Shown: positions 51,375 to 60,705 of the stretch, in pieces
How positions within the stretch are numbered: the first letter of the stretch is position 1
How the letters are laid out: each line of letters opens with the position of its first letter
Assembly: GCA_005697215.1 (NCBI GenBank)
Contig: CP040003.1
Span: forward strand, 682,001-746,000
Reading direction: 5' to 3'
Source: Candidatus Saccharibacteria bacterium oral taxon 488
Lineage (GTDB): Bacteria; Patescibacteriota; Saccharimonadia; Saccharimonadales; Saccharimonadaceae
DNA: 64,000 nt
Made by a program: the position numbers and the translations under genes
The notes under the pieces: model-generated
The model's database searches: none
Told to the model about the DNA's origin: nothing
What the model saw: only the letters and a program-made list of their open reading frames with translations

Positions 51375-53173
51375 TATAAGCTCCTGTAATATTCTTTTAG
51401 CATCTTAGCCATCAGTCGCTGCCGCTGTTTTAAAAATTCTTCATAATCAACGGCCACCGCCTTCATTAATAAAATTGGAATTGCATTGTCACTAAAGTTG
51501 CTTTTTAGTTCATCCTCGCCAGTAATATCACTGTGATGGTCATTTTTACTACTTAAAATATCGCTTAAGTAATCGCGAGGGGCTAAATCTCCGACTGAAA
51601 TATTTATATCATTGCGCAGATGTACAAAATTAGCAATTCTATTGTATTTAGTTTTATCATAACCATGCTTAACTAAATAATTTTTAGGAAAAATGTGATG
51701 CACGTCATCAGTCGCCAAGTCTCTGGCAATATTATTTTTCGACAAGAATCCTTGCTTCAGTAATTTATTCTGCGCCGCAACAAACATGTGCCAAAACGGA
51801 TTATTTATCGTCGGCTTATCAAGCTCATCAACCAATGTTGAGTCCCAAAATATATCAGACAACTCCTGCTTTTCCAGCGTAGCAACAAATTTAGCCAAAT
51901 CTCCAGGATTTTGAATCCGTTTAATATCCTGCTCAAACTTAGTTTCAAAACTACCGGAATGGCGACCAGTCAGTAACGAAATTGCCAGCAATCTACGAAC
52001 TAGCGAATTAGCTTCGGCATGATTTTCGCCAATATCAAATAGCCGCAGGTACATTGCATAGGCGTAATTAACTGCATTGCGAGCAATCAACATACTAGGT
52101 TCATCATAACCGCTGCCGCGCAAAATGTTTTGCACAAAATGCTTAAATTTATTTTCGTTTGTAAATTGGTACAAACCCTTCTCAAGCTTTCGGAAGGACT
52201 CGTCGGCAATTTCTTTTTCATCCTGGCGAGTTTCAAAATTACGACCCGAAAGCAATGCCACGATATCGCCAAGCTTGCCCCTTGCAAACTGCGTCAAACC
52301 AACAACCCGAATAATATCATTATAAGATGGGTCATACAGGTCGTCTGTTTCATTTTTAAGCCAAGATATTTTCGTAAAATAATCAGTTTTAGCAAATTCT
52401 GTATCGTTTTCCTTAATAATGTCAAACTGCTCGGGGGCAACCGACAGATGTGCAAAATAATCAATAAATTTACGGAGTTTCATGCCCATTTCATCGCCCG
52501 GCTCGTTCTCATAGACCGCAATTTTACTCATTGCAAAATCGGCATTACTGAGATTAACGCCGCTGGCATTAATTCGGACAAATATTTCATTTACTATATT
52601 GATATCCAAAGACGGACTAAGCTGGATTTCACCAATTTGCTTATTTTTAATCTGGATCAAACGGTTAAGTCGCGTATTAACCTCTTGGCGCGTTAACGAC
52701 GGATTTTTTTCTGCATATTCTTCAACAAACGTCAGCGTATCATAGCCGTTTACCATCACTTCAGCAATATCGCTAATCCATTCTTTACCGCGAATAGTTG
52801 AAACTGTACGAGTACGAAACTCTTCAGTCAGCGGATTAAACGATATAGCAATCCGTTTTTTCTTATATTTTTTATCTATCACATCAAGCCCGCTAATCGC
52901 TGCCCTGAGTGCAGTGATACGTTGCTGGCCATCAATCAAAATACGCTTGCCCTGCGACGTCGACCCATCCTTCAGCTTCACGTCTGGGTTTTGCCAAGTA
53001 ATGATATAGCCGACTGGATAGCCTTGATATAACGAATCCATCAAATCGCGTACCTGCCAACTCATCCATACAAACGGCCGCTGGATCTCCGGAATAGCAA
53101 TTGCACCGCTTTCTACCCAGGCCAGAATAGTACTAATTGGCGTTTGATTAAGAGAAAATTTTGTATCTTCCAT
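51374..53173 (-). CDS. GmrSD-type fused type IV restriction enzyme (DUF262-DUF1524)
   Basis: A 599-aa protein. The N-terminal DUF262 (GmrS) has [16 protein letters not shown] and [14 protein letters not shown], the Ser/Asp/Gly-Gln motif that binds NTP. The C-terminal DUF1524 (GmrD) has an HNH-like [12 protein letters not shown] (from about 489) and [12 protein letters not shown]. Such enzymes cut DNA with modified bases and are often anti-phage defences (GmrSD, BrxU, SspE). Codon use is AT-rich compared with neighbours. It lies between ruvA and ruvB. Start 6 bases after TGCTATAAT. The target modification is unknown. Confidence 0.92.
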   Translation of the reverse strand: MEDTKFSLNQTPISTILAWVESGAIAIPEIQRPFVWMSWQVRDLMDSLYQGYPVGYIITWQNPDVKLKDGSTSQGKRILIDGQQRITALRAAISGLDVIDKKYKKKRIAISFNPLTEEFRTRTVSTIRGKEWISDIAEVMVNGYDTLTFVEEYAEKNPSLTRQEVNTRLNRLIQIKNKQIGEIQLSPSLDINIVNEIFVRINASGVNLSNADFAMSKIAVYENEPGDEMGMKLRKFIDYFAHLSVAPEQFDIIKENDTEFAKTDYFTKISWLKNETDDLYDPSYNDIIRVVGLTQFARGKLGDIVALLSGRNFETRQDEKEIADESFRKLEKGLYQFTNENKFKHFVQNILRGSGYDEPSMLIARNAVNYAYAMYLRLFDIGENHAEANSLVRRLLAISLLTGRHSGSFETKFEQDIKRIQNPGDLAKFVATLEKQELSDIFWDSTLVDELDKPTINNPFWHMFVAAQNKLLKQGFLSKNNIARDLATDDVHHIFPKNYLVKHGYDKTKYNRIANFVHLRNDINISVGDLAPRDYLSDILSSKNDHHSDITGEDELKSNFSDNAIPILLMKAVAVDYEEFLKQRQRLMAKMLKEYYRSL

Positions 53174-53176
53174 ATA

Positions 53177-53188
53177 TCCATTATAGCA
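53177..53188 (-). promoter_or_regulatory. Leaderless promoter of the restriction gene
   Basis: The minus strand reads TGCTATAAT (53188-53180) and 6 bases later the ATG at 53173. It gives the gene its own start of transcription inside the ruv locus. Confidence 0.65.
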
Positions 53189-53310
53189 TCCTGAGAATAA
53201 GACCTACGTTAAGATGTAGTAGTAATCACCCCTCAAGTGTCTCCCAACAAATCCAAAAACACAAACTCCATAAACAACATCACGAACTAAATATTTCAAA
53301 TAAAGAGACC

Positions 53311-53889
53311 CTACTTCTTCAGCGCCTCGGTCACCCGCTGCGCTGTCGGCAGATTGACATCAACGTTCTCTAGCGCCTTTGTGGCATCAGCCAAGGTATA
53401 ACCCAGTGCCATTAGCGCCTCTAACGCTTCATCGGAAGTATTCAATTCAGTTTGGACTGGCGCAGCCGCTCGACCATACTGCGTTGGCAAGCCAACTTTA
53501 TCACTCAAATCAACCACCACGCGCTCAGCGGTTTTTTTGCCGACGCCAGCAGCTTTTTGCACAAACGTACTGTCGGCGTTGGCGATGGCATTGCGCACCT
53601 GCTCCGCATCGCCGAGGCCAAGGATGGCCAATGCTGCCTTCGGACCAACGCCCTGAACCGTGATGAGCATTTCAAACATCTTCTTTGCTGCCAGACTCGA
53701 AAAACCAAACAATTCTTCCGCCTGCTCGCGCACATGATGGTAGGTGTAAAACTTAGCGTCTTGATCCAGCGTCACCGCCTCGAAATCACCAGCCGACACG
53801 CTGACTTCGTAGCCGACGCCGTGAACATCAATCACGATGCTGCCCGCGCCAAACTTCTCAGCAATCGTGCCAGAGAGATGGGCGATCAC
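53311..53889 (-). CDS. ruvA: Holliday junction branch migration subunit RuvA
   Basis: A 192-aa protein: OB fold (IAHLSGTIAEKF, IVIDVHGVGYEV), double helix-hairpin-helix (LITVQGVGPKAALAIL and AAGVGKKTAERVV) and a C-terminal UBA-like domain that contacts RuvB (EALMALGYTLADATKAL). It starts with GTG at 53889, overlapping the stop of the PBP gene (GTGA). Confidence 0.97.
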   Translation of the reverse strand: MIAHLSGTIAEKFGAGSIVIDVHGVGYEVSVSAGDFEAVTLDQDAKFYTYHHVREQAEELFGFSSLAAKKMFEMLITVQGVGPKAALAILGLGDAEQVRNAIANADSTFVQKAAGVGKKTAERVVVDLSDKVGLPTQYGRAAAPVQTELNTSDEALEALMALGYTLADATKALENVDVNLPTAQRVTEALKK

Positions 53890-56312
53890 GGTTGTCTGTC
53901 TCCGCCGCCCGGAGGATTGGTTGGGCCAGGCGAGGTGCCGCCACCGCCACCACCCGAACCGCCACCGCTGCCACCACCACTGCCATTGCCACCACCCGGA
54001 TTTTGGTCATCATTGCCCGTATTGCCACACGGCGTCGTCTTTCGCGAATGCTTCGTCGCATCAAATTTATCTTCGGTGATAGTAATGAGACGCTTGGTAG
54101 CTAGGTCGCAGACGGTAATCTGCTTAGTGGTGGACGTTTGCCGACAATCCGCAGCGTTTTTGGAATATTTAGCGGCGTCAAATTGATCTTCAAAAATCGA
54201 CTCCATTTGCTTGGTCGCGAGGTTACACACCTCAATCTTTGGCTTGGTCTGATCGCATTTCTCGGTCGGGAGGGCGTTCGAGAGGAAATATTCTTTGTAA
54301 GCACCGGGGCTAGAATCATCAGCCAGGCCACCATTACTACTACAAACACTTCGCTGGACAACGCCGTTTGGCACATCAAAACCAGTTTTCGCGCCCGCCA
54401 GCAGCTTGGTCATTGTCGCCCGCCAAATTGGCGCCGCCACATCCGAACCGCCGCTGTTCATGACCTTATTGTTGTTATTGCCAACCCACACGCCGACAGC
54501 ATATTGCGGCGTGTAGCCAATCGTCCAGGCATCGCGGTTATCATTGGTGGTACCCGTCTTGACAGCAACCGTTTTGCCGCCCACCGTCAGGCTGCTGCCA
54601 AACATCCCCGCCCGCGCAGCGTTGTCCGACAGGATGCTAGAGATGAGATAGGCACCGCCCTGGCTGATAGCTTGGCGTGTGTTCGCTGCTTTCCACGAAA
54701 CATTTTTGTTGAATTTGTCCTTAACTTCGGTGATAAGATTGAGCGATTCGTACTGCGTACCGCCATTGGCAAAGGCCGCGTAGGCGTTAGTCATCTCGCT
54801 CAGGCGCACCTCGGCCGAGCCAAGCGCCAGTGACAATCCGTAATTTTTGTTTTCGTCCAGCGTGCTGATGCCGAGCTTCTTGGCGGCTTGGATGGAACGA
54901 TTGATGCCATACTTTTGCATGATCAGAACGCTCGGGATGTTCAGCGACCAGCTCAGCGACTTGCGCGTCGTCACCTTGCCGTTCCAGCGGCGGGTAGCGT
55001 TGTAGGGCACATAACCATTGAAGTTAGTTAACTTATCATCAAAAACTGTCGCCGGCGTGATAGCGCCATCAGCCATCGCCTGCGCATAATACAGCGGCTT
55101 GAAGCTCGAGCCGGGCTGACGCGGGGTGGTCACCATATTGACCTTGCCCCACTGGGCGTTATTATAATCAGCGCTGCCGACCAGAGCCCGCACTTCGCCG
55201 GTTTTCGGATCAATGACGATACCGCTGGCGTTGGTGCCACCGAGGCGATTGATCTGCTTCATTTGTTTGGCAATATTTTCTTGGAGGAGATGCTGCGTGT
55301 CGAGATTCAGCGAGGTCTTGACGCGGTAGCCCGAGCGCATGACTTTTTCGTAGCCATATTTGTCGCTGAGCTGTTTGATGACCATCTCGGCAAAATGCGG
55401 CGCTTCGGAATTTGTGTGAGCCGCACCGCCGCCAGTATATGCCAGCTGTGTGGCTTCCGCCTGCTGCTTCTGTTCCTCGGTGATAAAGCCTTCGGTCTGC
55501 ATCCGACCGAGCACCGTCTTTTGGCGTTGCTTGGCGTATTCGGCATTACCGCTGATCGGTGAATACCGGCTCGGTGCCGGCAGCACGCCAACCAGCATAC
55601 TACTCTCGGCCAGCGTCAAATCCTTCGGCGATTTATTGAAATAAACCTTGGCCGCCTCCTCGATACCAAAGGCGTTTTCACCAAAGTACACCGAGTTCAG
55701 ATACATCATCAAGATCTGCTCTTTGCTATAATTTTGCTCGATGGCGATGGCCATAAATAGCTCTTGGTATTTGCGCATAAAGCTGTGTTCATTGCTGAGC
55801 AAATTGTTCTTGACCAACTGCTGTGTCAAGGTTGAGCCGCCGCCATGCCGCGTAACCGCTGCCCGGAAAATACTGAAAATATTAAAGCCGCTGTGCTTAT
55901 AAAAATCCTTATCCTCGCTGGCGATCAATGCCTTTTTCATACTCTCGGAGATATCCTTAAGCTGCACCAAGTTCCGCCGCTCGGCATTGCCAACGCTATA
56001 AATCACCTTGTCATTGGCATCAGTCAGCACGATGCCGGTATTATTGCGGTTCATTAGCCGCTCCTGATCGCCGATATCACGCGCATAATAAAAATAGCTG
56101 GCAATTGGCACGATGATCAAGAACAGTAGAATCGGCAGCAGACACACCATAATTTTTTTCGGCCGACTCAGCCGCCAGAACCACAAAAAGTGTTTGTGTT
56201 GACGCGGTAATTTACCAGGTTTTGCCTTGACTTGACCGAGATTGGCATACCGACCCATGTGCGGCGGCTGCTTCTTTATCGGAGCTCGTTTTCCCTTGCC
56301 TAATTGCACCAT
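53886..56312 (-). CDS. Class A penicillin-binding protein with a duplicated C-terminal tail
   Basis: An 808-aa peptidoglycan synthase. One TM helix (about 52-75) after a basic cytoplasmic start. GT51 domain with EDKDFYKHSGFN and GGGSTLTQQLVKN. Transpeptidase with the active Ser in PGSSFKPLYYA, SWSLNIPS, and KTG in AVKTGTTNDNRDAW. The last 165 residues form an outer tail: two repeats of about 42 residues starting CNLATK or CDLATK and ending in Cys, then a Gly-rich segment. TATAAT lies 6 bases before the ATG and overlaps the ruvC stop. Confidence 0.94.
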   Translation of the reverse strand: MVQLGKGKRAPIKKQPPHMGRYANLGQVKAKPGKLPRQHKHFLWFWRLSRPKKIMVCLLPILLFLIIVPIASYFYYARDIGDQERLMNRNNTGIVLTDANDKVIYSVGNAERRNLVQLKDISESMKKALIASEDKDFYKHSGFNIFSIFRAAVTRHGGGSTLTQQLVKNNLLSNEHSFMRKYQELFMAIAIEQNYSKEQILMMYLNSVYFGENAFGIEEAAKVYFNKSPKDLTLAESSMLVGVLPAPSRYSPISGNAEYAKQRQKTVLGRMQTEGFITEEQKQQAEATQLAYTGGGAAHTNSEAPHFAEMVIKQLSDKYGYEKVMRSGYRVKTSLNLDTQHLLQENIAKQMKQINRLGGTNASGIVIDPKTGEVRALVGSADYNNAQWGKVNMVTTPRQPGSSFKPLYYAQAMADGAITPATVFDDKLTNFNGYVPYNATRRWNGKVTTRKSLSWSLNIPSVLIMQKYGINRSIQAAKKLGISTLDENKNYGLSLALGSAEVRLSEMTNAYAAFANGGTQYESLNLITEVKDKFNKNVSWKAANTRQAISQGGAYLISSILSDNAARAGMFGSSLTVGGKTVAVKTGTTNDNRDAWTIGYTPQYAVGVWVGNNNNKVMNSGGSDVAAPIWRATMTKLLAGAKTGFDVPNGVVQRSVCSSNGGLADDSSPGAYKEYFLSNALPTEKCDQTKPKIEVCNLATKQMESIFEDQFDAAKYSKNAADCRQTSTTKQITVCDLATKRLITITEDKFDATKHSRKTTPCGNTGNDDQNPGGGNGSGGGSGGGSGGGGGGTSPGPTNPPGGGDRQP

Positions 56313-56319
56313 ATATCAA

Positions 56320-56802
56320 TTATACCACGCTGAGGCGTGACATCGCTGCATGGGTGATAGCCGCCGCGAGCGCATCAGCGCAATCATCTGGCTTGGGCAC
56401 TTGGCTGAGGCCTAGATTTAGGCGCACCATTTCCTGAATCTGCTTTTTGTCAGCCTTGCCATAGCCAGTCAGTGTTTGCTTGATCTGAAGCGGCGTGTAT
56501 TCACTGATCACGAGGCCCGCTTTGTGTCCAGTCAGCATCGCCACACCGCGAGCATGAGCCACAGAAATAGCGGTGGTGACATTGCGCGCAAAAAACAATT
56601 TTTCAATCGACATCACCTCAGGTCTGGTCTCAGCGATGATCTCCGTCAGGCCATCAAAAATCTCCGCCAGCCGCTCGTCCAGTGGCGTGTGCGCGGGCGT
56701 CTTGATCACACCAGCCGTCACCAGCCGGTAGCCGCCCCGCTTCGTGTCAATCACACCAAAGCCCAAGATACCAGTCCCCGGATCAATGCCAATAATTCTC
56801 AT
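56320..56802 (-). CDS. ruvC: Holliday junction resolvase RuvC
   Basis: A 160-aa RNase H-fold nuclease: acidic residues in IIGIDPGTGILG, SIEKLFFARN, and DDCADALAAAI; QIKQTLTGYGKADK is the basic DNA-binding loop. The ATG at 56802 is 6 bases after TGCTATAAT. Its TAA shares bases with the -10 of the PBP gene. It heads the ruvC-PBP-ruvA-gmrSD-ruvB-aspS run. Confidence 0.96.
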   Translation of the reverse strand: MRIIGIDPGTGILGFGVIDTKRGGYRLVTAGVIKTPAHTPLDERLAEIFDGLTEIIAETRPEVMSIEKLFFARNVTTAISVAHARGVAMLTGHKAGLVISEYTPLQIKQTLTGYGKADKKQIQEMVRLNLGLSQVPKPDDCADALAAAITHAAMSRLSVV

Positions 56803-56871
56803 GCGTTTATTATAGCACCCGGCCGGTGACAATAATTAATGCGAGGGCCACCTCGACGAGCTCGTGCCAAA

Positions 56872-58764
56872 TTATCGCTTGCCGCGCGTGATGGTGTGTT
56901 TCAGCCGCGTAGCAGCCCGGCCGATTTCCCAGCGCCACTGCCAGCCAGCATAACCAACCGCCAGCAGACTGACGCCGCCGAGCACCCACCAGCCCCACAC
57001 CGCGCCTGTCACCTGCTTGACCTGTTCCGGCGCAAAGCCAGTTTTCGGCGCAGTAGCCAGCGCAACCTTACGGCAACGTTTCGTCTTTGGGTTGCGCTCA
57101 AATCCTTCTGGACGGTCTTTTAGAATGTCATCGGCGGCAGCAATTTTCTTGCAGCGGCCAGTTGCTGGGTTACGAAATTGACCATCAGGACATGGCTTCA
57201 AGGTTTTGGCGGCCGCGGCTGCAATTGACCGGCACCGACCGGTTATCTCGCTCCGATAATACCCTTCACGGCACGGCGTTTGGGTTTTGAGCTTGCCGAT
57301 GTTGCGACACCGACCGGTTTCTGGCGAACGATATTGGCCGGGCTTACACGGCGCGAGCTCCGGCTCACTCACGATATTACGGCAGCGGCCCGTCTCCGGC
57401 GAACGGTACTGCCCCGGACGGCACGGCGTCGGCACTGGCTCCACCGGCTCCTTGACACAACGGCCCGTGAGCTCGTGACGCACATAGCCCGCCTTGCAAT
57501 CTGGCCACTGCTTAAATTCGTTAGGCCGAGCCGGCGTCGGTGAAAATGTTACCTTCCATTCCCCGTCAAGCAAACTCCACGACGAGTCCTTGGCCAGGCC
57601 AGCAAACGATGTCTGGTCAATTTCATTGCCGCTCTCGTCCAGTGCGTACACCTCGCCGCCGCCGGTTTTTGTCAGTTTGAGATTTGTTTCTGCCAGGCGA
57701 ACGACATGCAGCGCCCCGGCCGCCAGCTCAACACCCCTGAACGTGTGCGTCGTGTCCTTATTCTTGCCTCGACCTTTCACGAGAATGGTGCAGCCAGTGA
57801 GGTCGAGGTCGCCGGTCCCGGCATTGATAATCTCAATAAACGGCGCGTCGACATTGGTCGCGATCTCATGTAATTTCAAGCCGCTGCAACGATTGCTCGG
57901 TGGCACCGGATCAACTGGCGGACGCGGCTCGTCAGGCTCAGTACAGGCTGGCAGTTCACGTAAGTGCGGCGCCTCGCCGACCGAAAAATCGCTGGCGTTA
58001 TTATCCGTATCAGTCACCACGCCATTTGTTTGGCAGCGCCAGGCGTGTAGCTTGCCGCCTAGCTTAATCGGGCTACCCTCACGCTCTGACGCCGCGCCCC
58101 AGCCAACCAGATCCGACACCCGCCCATCACTCATCACCAATTTGACAGAGCCGCTGGTTTTTGCCAGCACCTTCTTGCTATCAAACCGCAGGTCAGCCTG
58201 CTCATCAGCTAGCTGGCTATCACCGACCACCAACGCCCCGCCCGCCGGCACCATTAGGTCAGTCGATATTGTTTTAAGCACTGTCACATGCCCCTTTTGG
58301 TTAACATACTGCAGCGTCCAGCCAGCGATATTGACTGGCCCTGGCGACGGATTGTAGAGTTCGACGTACGCGCCGCGCGCTGTATCGAGGCCAATTTTAG
58401 TGATCAAGAGTTTAGCCGATGTACGAGCCGCAGCTGGTAGCGCAGGAGGTTCGGAAGGCGTTGGCTTAACTGGTGTGGGTGTCGATGGATCTCTGGGTGG
58501 CATCGACGGAGCAGGCGTAGACGTAGATGCAGACGTACTGCCAGAAGTCGTGTCCGGTGTAGCCACTGCTGGGACTGATGGCCTGGTCGGGCTGGGTGCT
58601 GGATTGGCTGGGCGCGGCGCGGGCGTGTGGGTTGGCGCAACCGGTGTCGAGCCGCTAGCAGGAGGTGCGGCCTCTGGTGGGGAGTCGCTCGCAAACGCCA
58701 CCACCGGCTGAAACACCAGCGCAATTATCGTTGACATAAGTAGTAGGCGGGTCAAAACCTTCAT
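56872..58764 (-). CDS. Surface protein with lamin-tail domains and Cys repeats
   Basis: A 630-aa exported protein. Signal peptide (MKVLTRLLLMSTIIALVFQP to AFA), a Pro/Ser/Thr-rich stalk (about 28-115), a first lamin-tail domain (about 116-230, LLITKIGLDTARGAYVELYN), a second (about 300-410, LKLHEIATNVDAPFIEIIN), then about six units of C-x-P-G-Q-Y-R-S-P-E-T-G-R-C-R (the sixth lost its first Cys), and a C-terminal TM helix (VWGWWVLGGVSLLAVGYAGW) with a basic tail. Lamin-tail domains in bacteria are extracellular and often nuclease- or matrix-linked. The repeats are probably disulfide-stabilised. GGGAG precedes the ATG. A role in attachment is inference. Confidence 0.85.
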   Translation of the reverse strand: MKVLTRLLLMSTIIALVFQPVVAFASDSPPEAAPPASGSTPVAPTHTPAPRPANPAPSPTRPSVPAVATPDTTSGSTSASTSTPAPSMPPRDPSTPTPVKPTPSEPPALPAAARTSAKLLITKIGLDTARGAYVELYNPSPGPVNIAGWTLQYVNQKGHVTVLKTISTDLMVPAGGALVVGDSQLADEQADLRFDSKKVLAKTSGSVKLVMSDGRVSDLVGWGAASEREGSPIKLGGKLHAWRCQTNGVVTDTDNNASDFSVGEAPHLRELPACTEPDEPRPPVDPVPPSNRCSGLKLHEIATNVDAPFIEIINAGTGDLDLTGCTILVKGRGKNKDTTHTFRGVELAAGALHVVRLAETNLKLTKTGGGEVYALDESGNEIDQTSFAGLAKDSSWSLLDGEWKVTFSPTPARPNEFKQWPDCKAGYVRHELTGRCVKEPVEPVPTPCRPGQYRSPETGRCRNIVSEPELAPCKPGQYRSPETGRCRNIGKLKTQTPCREGYYRSEITGRCRSIAAAAAKTLKPCPDGQFRNPATGRCKKIAAADDILKDRPEGFERNPKTKRCRKVALATAPKTGFAPEQVKQVTGAVWGWWVLGGVSLLAVGYAGWQWRWEIGRAATRLKHTITRGKR

Positions 58765-58824
58765 TGTGAACTCCCTGCTTGGCTTATGTTGACTGATTAT
58801 ATTGTAAAAGAAATTCCTCCGAAA

Positions 58825-58851
58825 CGCAAAAGAGCGCCGTCGGAGGCGCTC
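58825..58851 (-). terminator. Terminator of yebC
   Basis: On the minus strand GAGCGCC-TCCGAC-GGCGCTC followed by TTTTGCG. A 7-bp GC-rich stem between yebC and the lamin-tail gene. Confidence 0.88.
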
Positions 58852-58879
58852 GATATACAGTCAATAACCTAAGCGAAGG

Positions 58880-59596
58880 TCACTCCGCAGTGATATCGGC
58901 ATTGGTATGCACATTCACCACATCATCCAGGTCATCCAGTGCATCAACCACCTTCATCAATTTCTGCGCAGTTTCCGAGTCGGCAATCTCAACTGGCGTA
59001 TTGGCAATGTAGCGCAGCTCGGCGTCTTTTACGTTCAAACCCTGCTCAACCAACTGATTTCTAACGTTCGCCAAATCTTTCAGCTCCGTGTAAACAATGA
59101 TCTCGCCGTCTTCCTCGACCGCGTCTTCAGCGCCAGCGTCCAGCACTTGCAGTAGCAATTCTTCGCCCGTGCCTTCCACGGTGATCACACCCTTGCGAGT
59201 AAATTGAAACGCCACGCTGCCAGCGTCAGCGATTCGCCCACCGTTCTTCACCAATGCGGTTTTTACTTCCGGCAACGTGCGATTACGATTGTCGGTCGCT
59301 GTTTCGATGATGATACCGACACCGCCCGGACCGTAGCCTTCATAGGTAATTTCTTCCAGTGCCGCCGCGCTTTTGTCAGCCACGCGGTCAATCGCCCGCT
59401 GGATATTAGAACTCGGCATGTTGGCAGCCTTGGCTTTTTCAATGGCCATTGCTAAACTTGCATTCAATGTTGGATCGGTGCCGCCACGTGCTGCGATCGC
59501 AATTTGATTACCCAATTTCGTGAAAATCGCGCCGCGCTTCGCATCAACAATCGCTTTCTGCCGGTGCGTGGTCGCCCATTTACTATGTCCTGCCAT
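58880..59596 (-). CDS. yebC: YebC/PmpR-family protein
   Basis: A 238-aa protein starting MAGHSKWATTHRQKAIVDAK, with the conserved GYGPGGVGIIIETATDN and GSVAFQFTRKG. YebC-type proteins were long called transcription regulators; recent work places some as translation factors that relieve ribosome stalling, notably at prolines. GGAGG lies 8 bases before the ATG. Proline-rich genes in this window (LPXTG, lamin-tail) would be natural clients; that is inference. Confidence 0.95.
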   Translation of the reverse strand: MAGHSKWATTHRQKAIVDAKRGAIFTKLGNQIAIAARGGTDPTLNASLAMAIEKAKAANMPSSNIQRAIDRVADKSAAALEEITYEGYGPGGVGIIIETATDNRNRTLPEVKTALVKNGGRIADAGSVAFQFTRKGVITVEGTGEELLLQVLDAGAEDAVEEDGEIIVYTELKDLANVRNQLVEQGLNVKDAELRYIANTPVEIADSETAQKLMKVVDALDDLDDVVNVHTNADITAE

Positions 59597-59653
59597 GTGT
59601 CTATGCCTCCAGAAAATTCGTTTCTTTTAGTATAGCAGAAAACAGGAGAAGGG

Positions 59654-60541
59654 TTAACTATTGATCCGGTCGTCAATGTTTTCCGGAAAGGTAAAGCCAC
59701 CGCAATCTGATTCTATATATATCACCTTAACAGGTACGTCATTGAGGCCTTTCTTGTCCTTAATGCGCAACCCATATTGAGAGGAGATGATTCCCTCGTG
59801 GACATACAAACCCAGCATCCCTGCGACATACCACCTGGCCGCGTTGTCGTTATTCTGCTGCAAAATCCCACATGGGACTTGTATGGCAGGACAGTGGGCG
59901 TCCTCTGGCAAAGTCACATCAGAACCTACTAAATATGCCTTGGGAAGTGATTCATCTAACTTCGGCACCCAGATATTGGGGTTGCCATGCTCGAGATCCA
60001 TAACGTTCTGCAAGACCTCTTTTCGACGCCGAGAATTATCCTCAGCAATCCCCACCACAAGATCCGATACGCTTATCTCATAGGAGCTCAACCTACCCTG
60101 TCCTCGCCACATATTTAAGTCACCGATAAACTGATACATAATTGCATCGCTAAGCTTGTCGGATTCAACAAGAGGCGCTACTACCTTTCGCATCCGCTCT
60201 AAATACTTTTCTTCAATTGCGGCTTGAGCAGTCTGTAATACTTCCTTAGTGTGCAGACCCTCTCCGTCTGTCGGGGCCTTATTCTCAGCGCGCTGTCTAG
60301 CGGCTTCTTCCAGGTACGCATTATATACCTCAGTGATTTCATCACGTATCGCGTTCAACCGCCGAGGTGTCATTGGCCTGCCCAGTTCCTGCGTCTCATC
60401 GTCTTGCACATCACTATAGCCCTCGACCCCATCAGGCTGTTGCTCACCATCATTAGTCGATGCGACCGCCAGCCCCTCCCATGGACCCGTCAAGCCCTGG
60501 CCTTGATTACTGCTATCTCCACCTATTCTTTCTTTGCCCAT
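59654..60541 (-). CDS. Hypothetical soluble protein
   Basis: A 295-aa protein with a disordered acidic N-terminus (about 1-55, MGKERIGGDSSNQGQG) then a helical region (RRLNAIRDEITEVYNAYLEEA) and a mixed C-terminal domain. Cys residues are few. No known family. The ATG follows GGAGG. It may be of the same kind as the hypotheticals at 16.2, 22.5 and 23.9 kb, which also have charged, low-complexity starts. Confidence 0.6.
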   Translation of the reverse strand: MGKERIGGDSSNQGQGLTGPWEGLAVASTNDGEQQPDGVEGYSDVQDDETQELGRPMTPRRLNAIRDEITEVYNAYLEEAARQRAENKAPTDGEGLHTKEVLQTAQAAIEEKYLERMRKVVAPLVESDKLSDAIMYQFIGDLNMWRGQGRLSSYEISVSDLVVGIAEDNSRRRKEVLQNVMDLEHGNPNIWVPKLDESLPKAYLVGSDVTLPEDAHCPAIQVPCGILQQNNDNAARWYVAGMLGLYVHEGIISSQYGLRIKDKKGLNDVPVKVIYIESDCGGFTFPENIDDRINS

Positions 60542-60631
60542 TTCACTCCTCCAGATTGAATAATGTTATACCTCTCTAGCCATCGCCCGAGGATTGAACC
60601 TGTACCCACCTGTCCCAAGTGATCAGCCAAA

Positions 60632-60661
60632 TAACCTGATAGTAGTACATCCATCAGGTTT
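60632..60661 (-). terminator. Hairpin downstream of comEC
   Basis: AACCTGAT and ATCAGGTT form an 8-bp stem in the 164-base gap 60542-60705. The gap otherwise holds no gene I can support. The T run is poor. Confidence 0.4.
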
Positions 60662-60705
60662 CCTCAAGCATGAGCGAGATCGGTAGCCTGCCACAATCGT
60701 CCACG

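Noticed and set aside
54138-54833. Long plus-strand frame inside the PBP gene
   Set aside because: Shadow of the PBP gene, whose catalytic motifs are clear on the other strand.
58400-58724. Plus- and minus-strand open frames over the stalk of the lamin-tail protein
   Set aside because: These are shadows of Pro/Ser/Thr codons in the real gene; no start sites.
60542-60705. Possible structured RNA (SRP, RNase P or tRNA-like) in the gap before comEC
   Set aside because: There is a TTCAATC and a GAGGAAA on the minus strand, but no stems that would make a T arm or an RNase P core; only a simple hairpin is supported.
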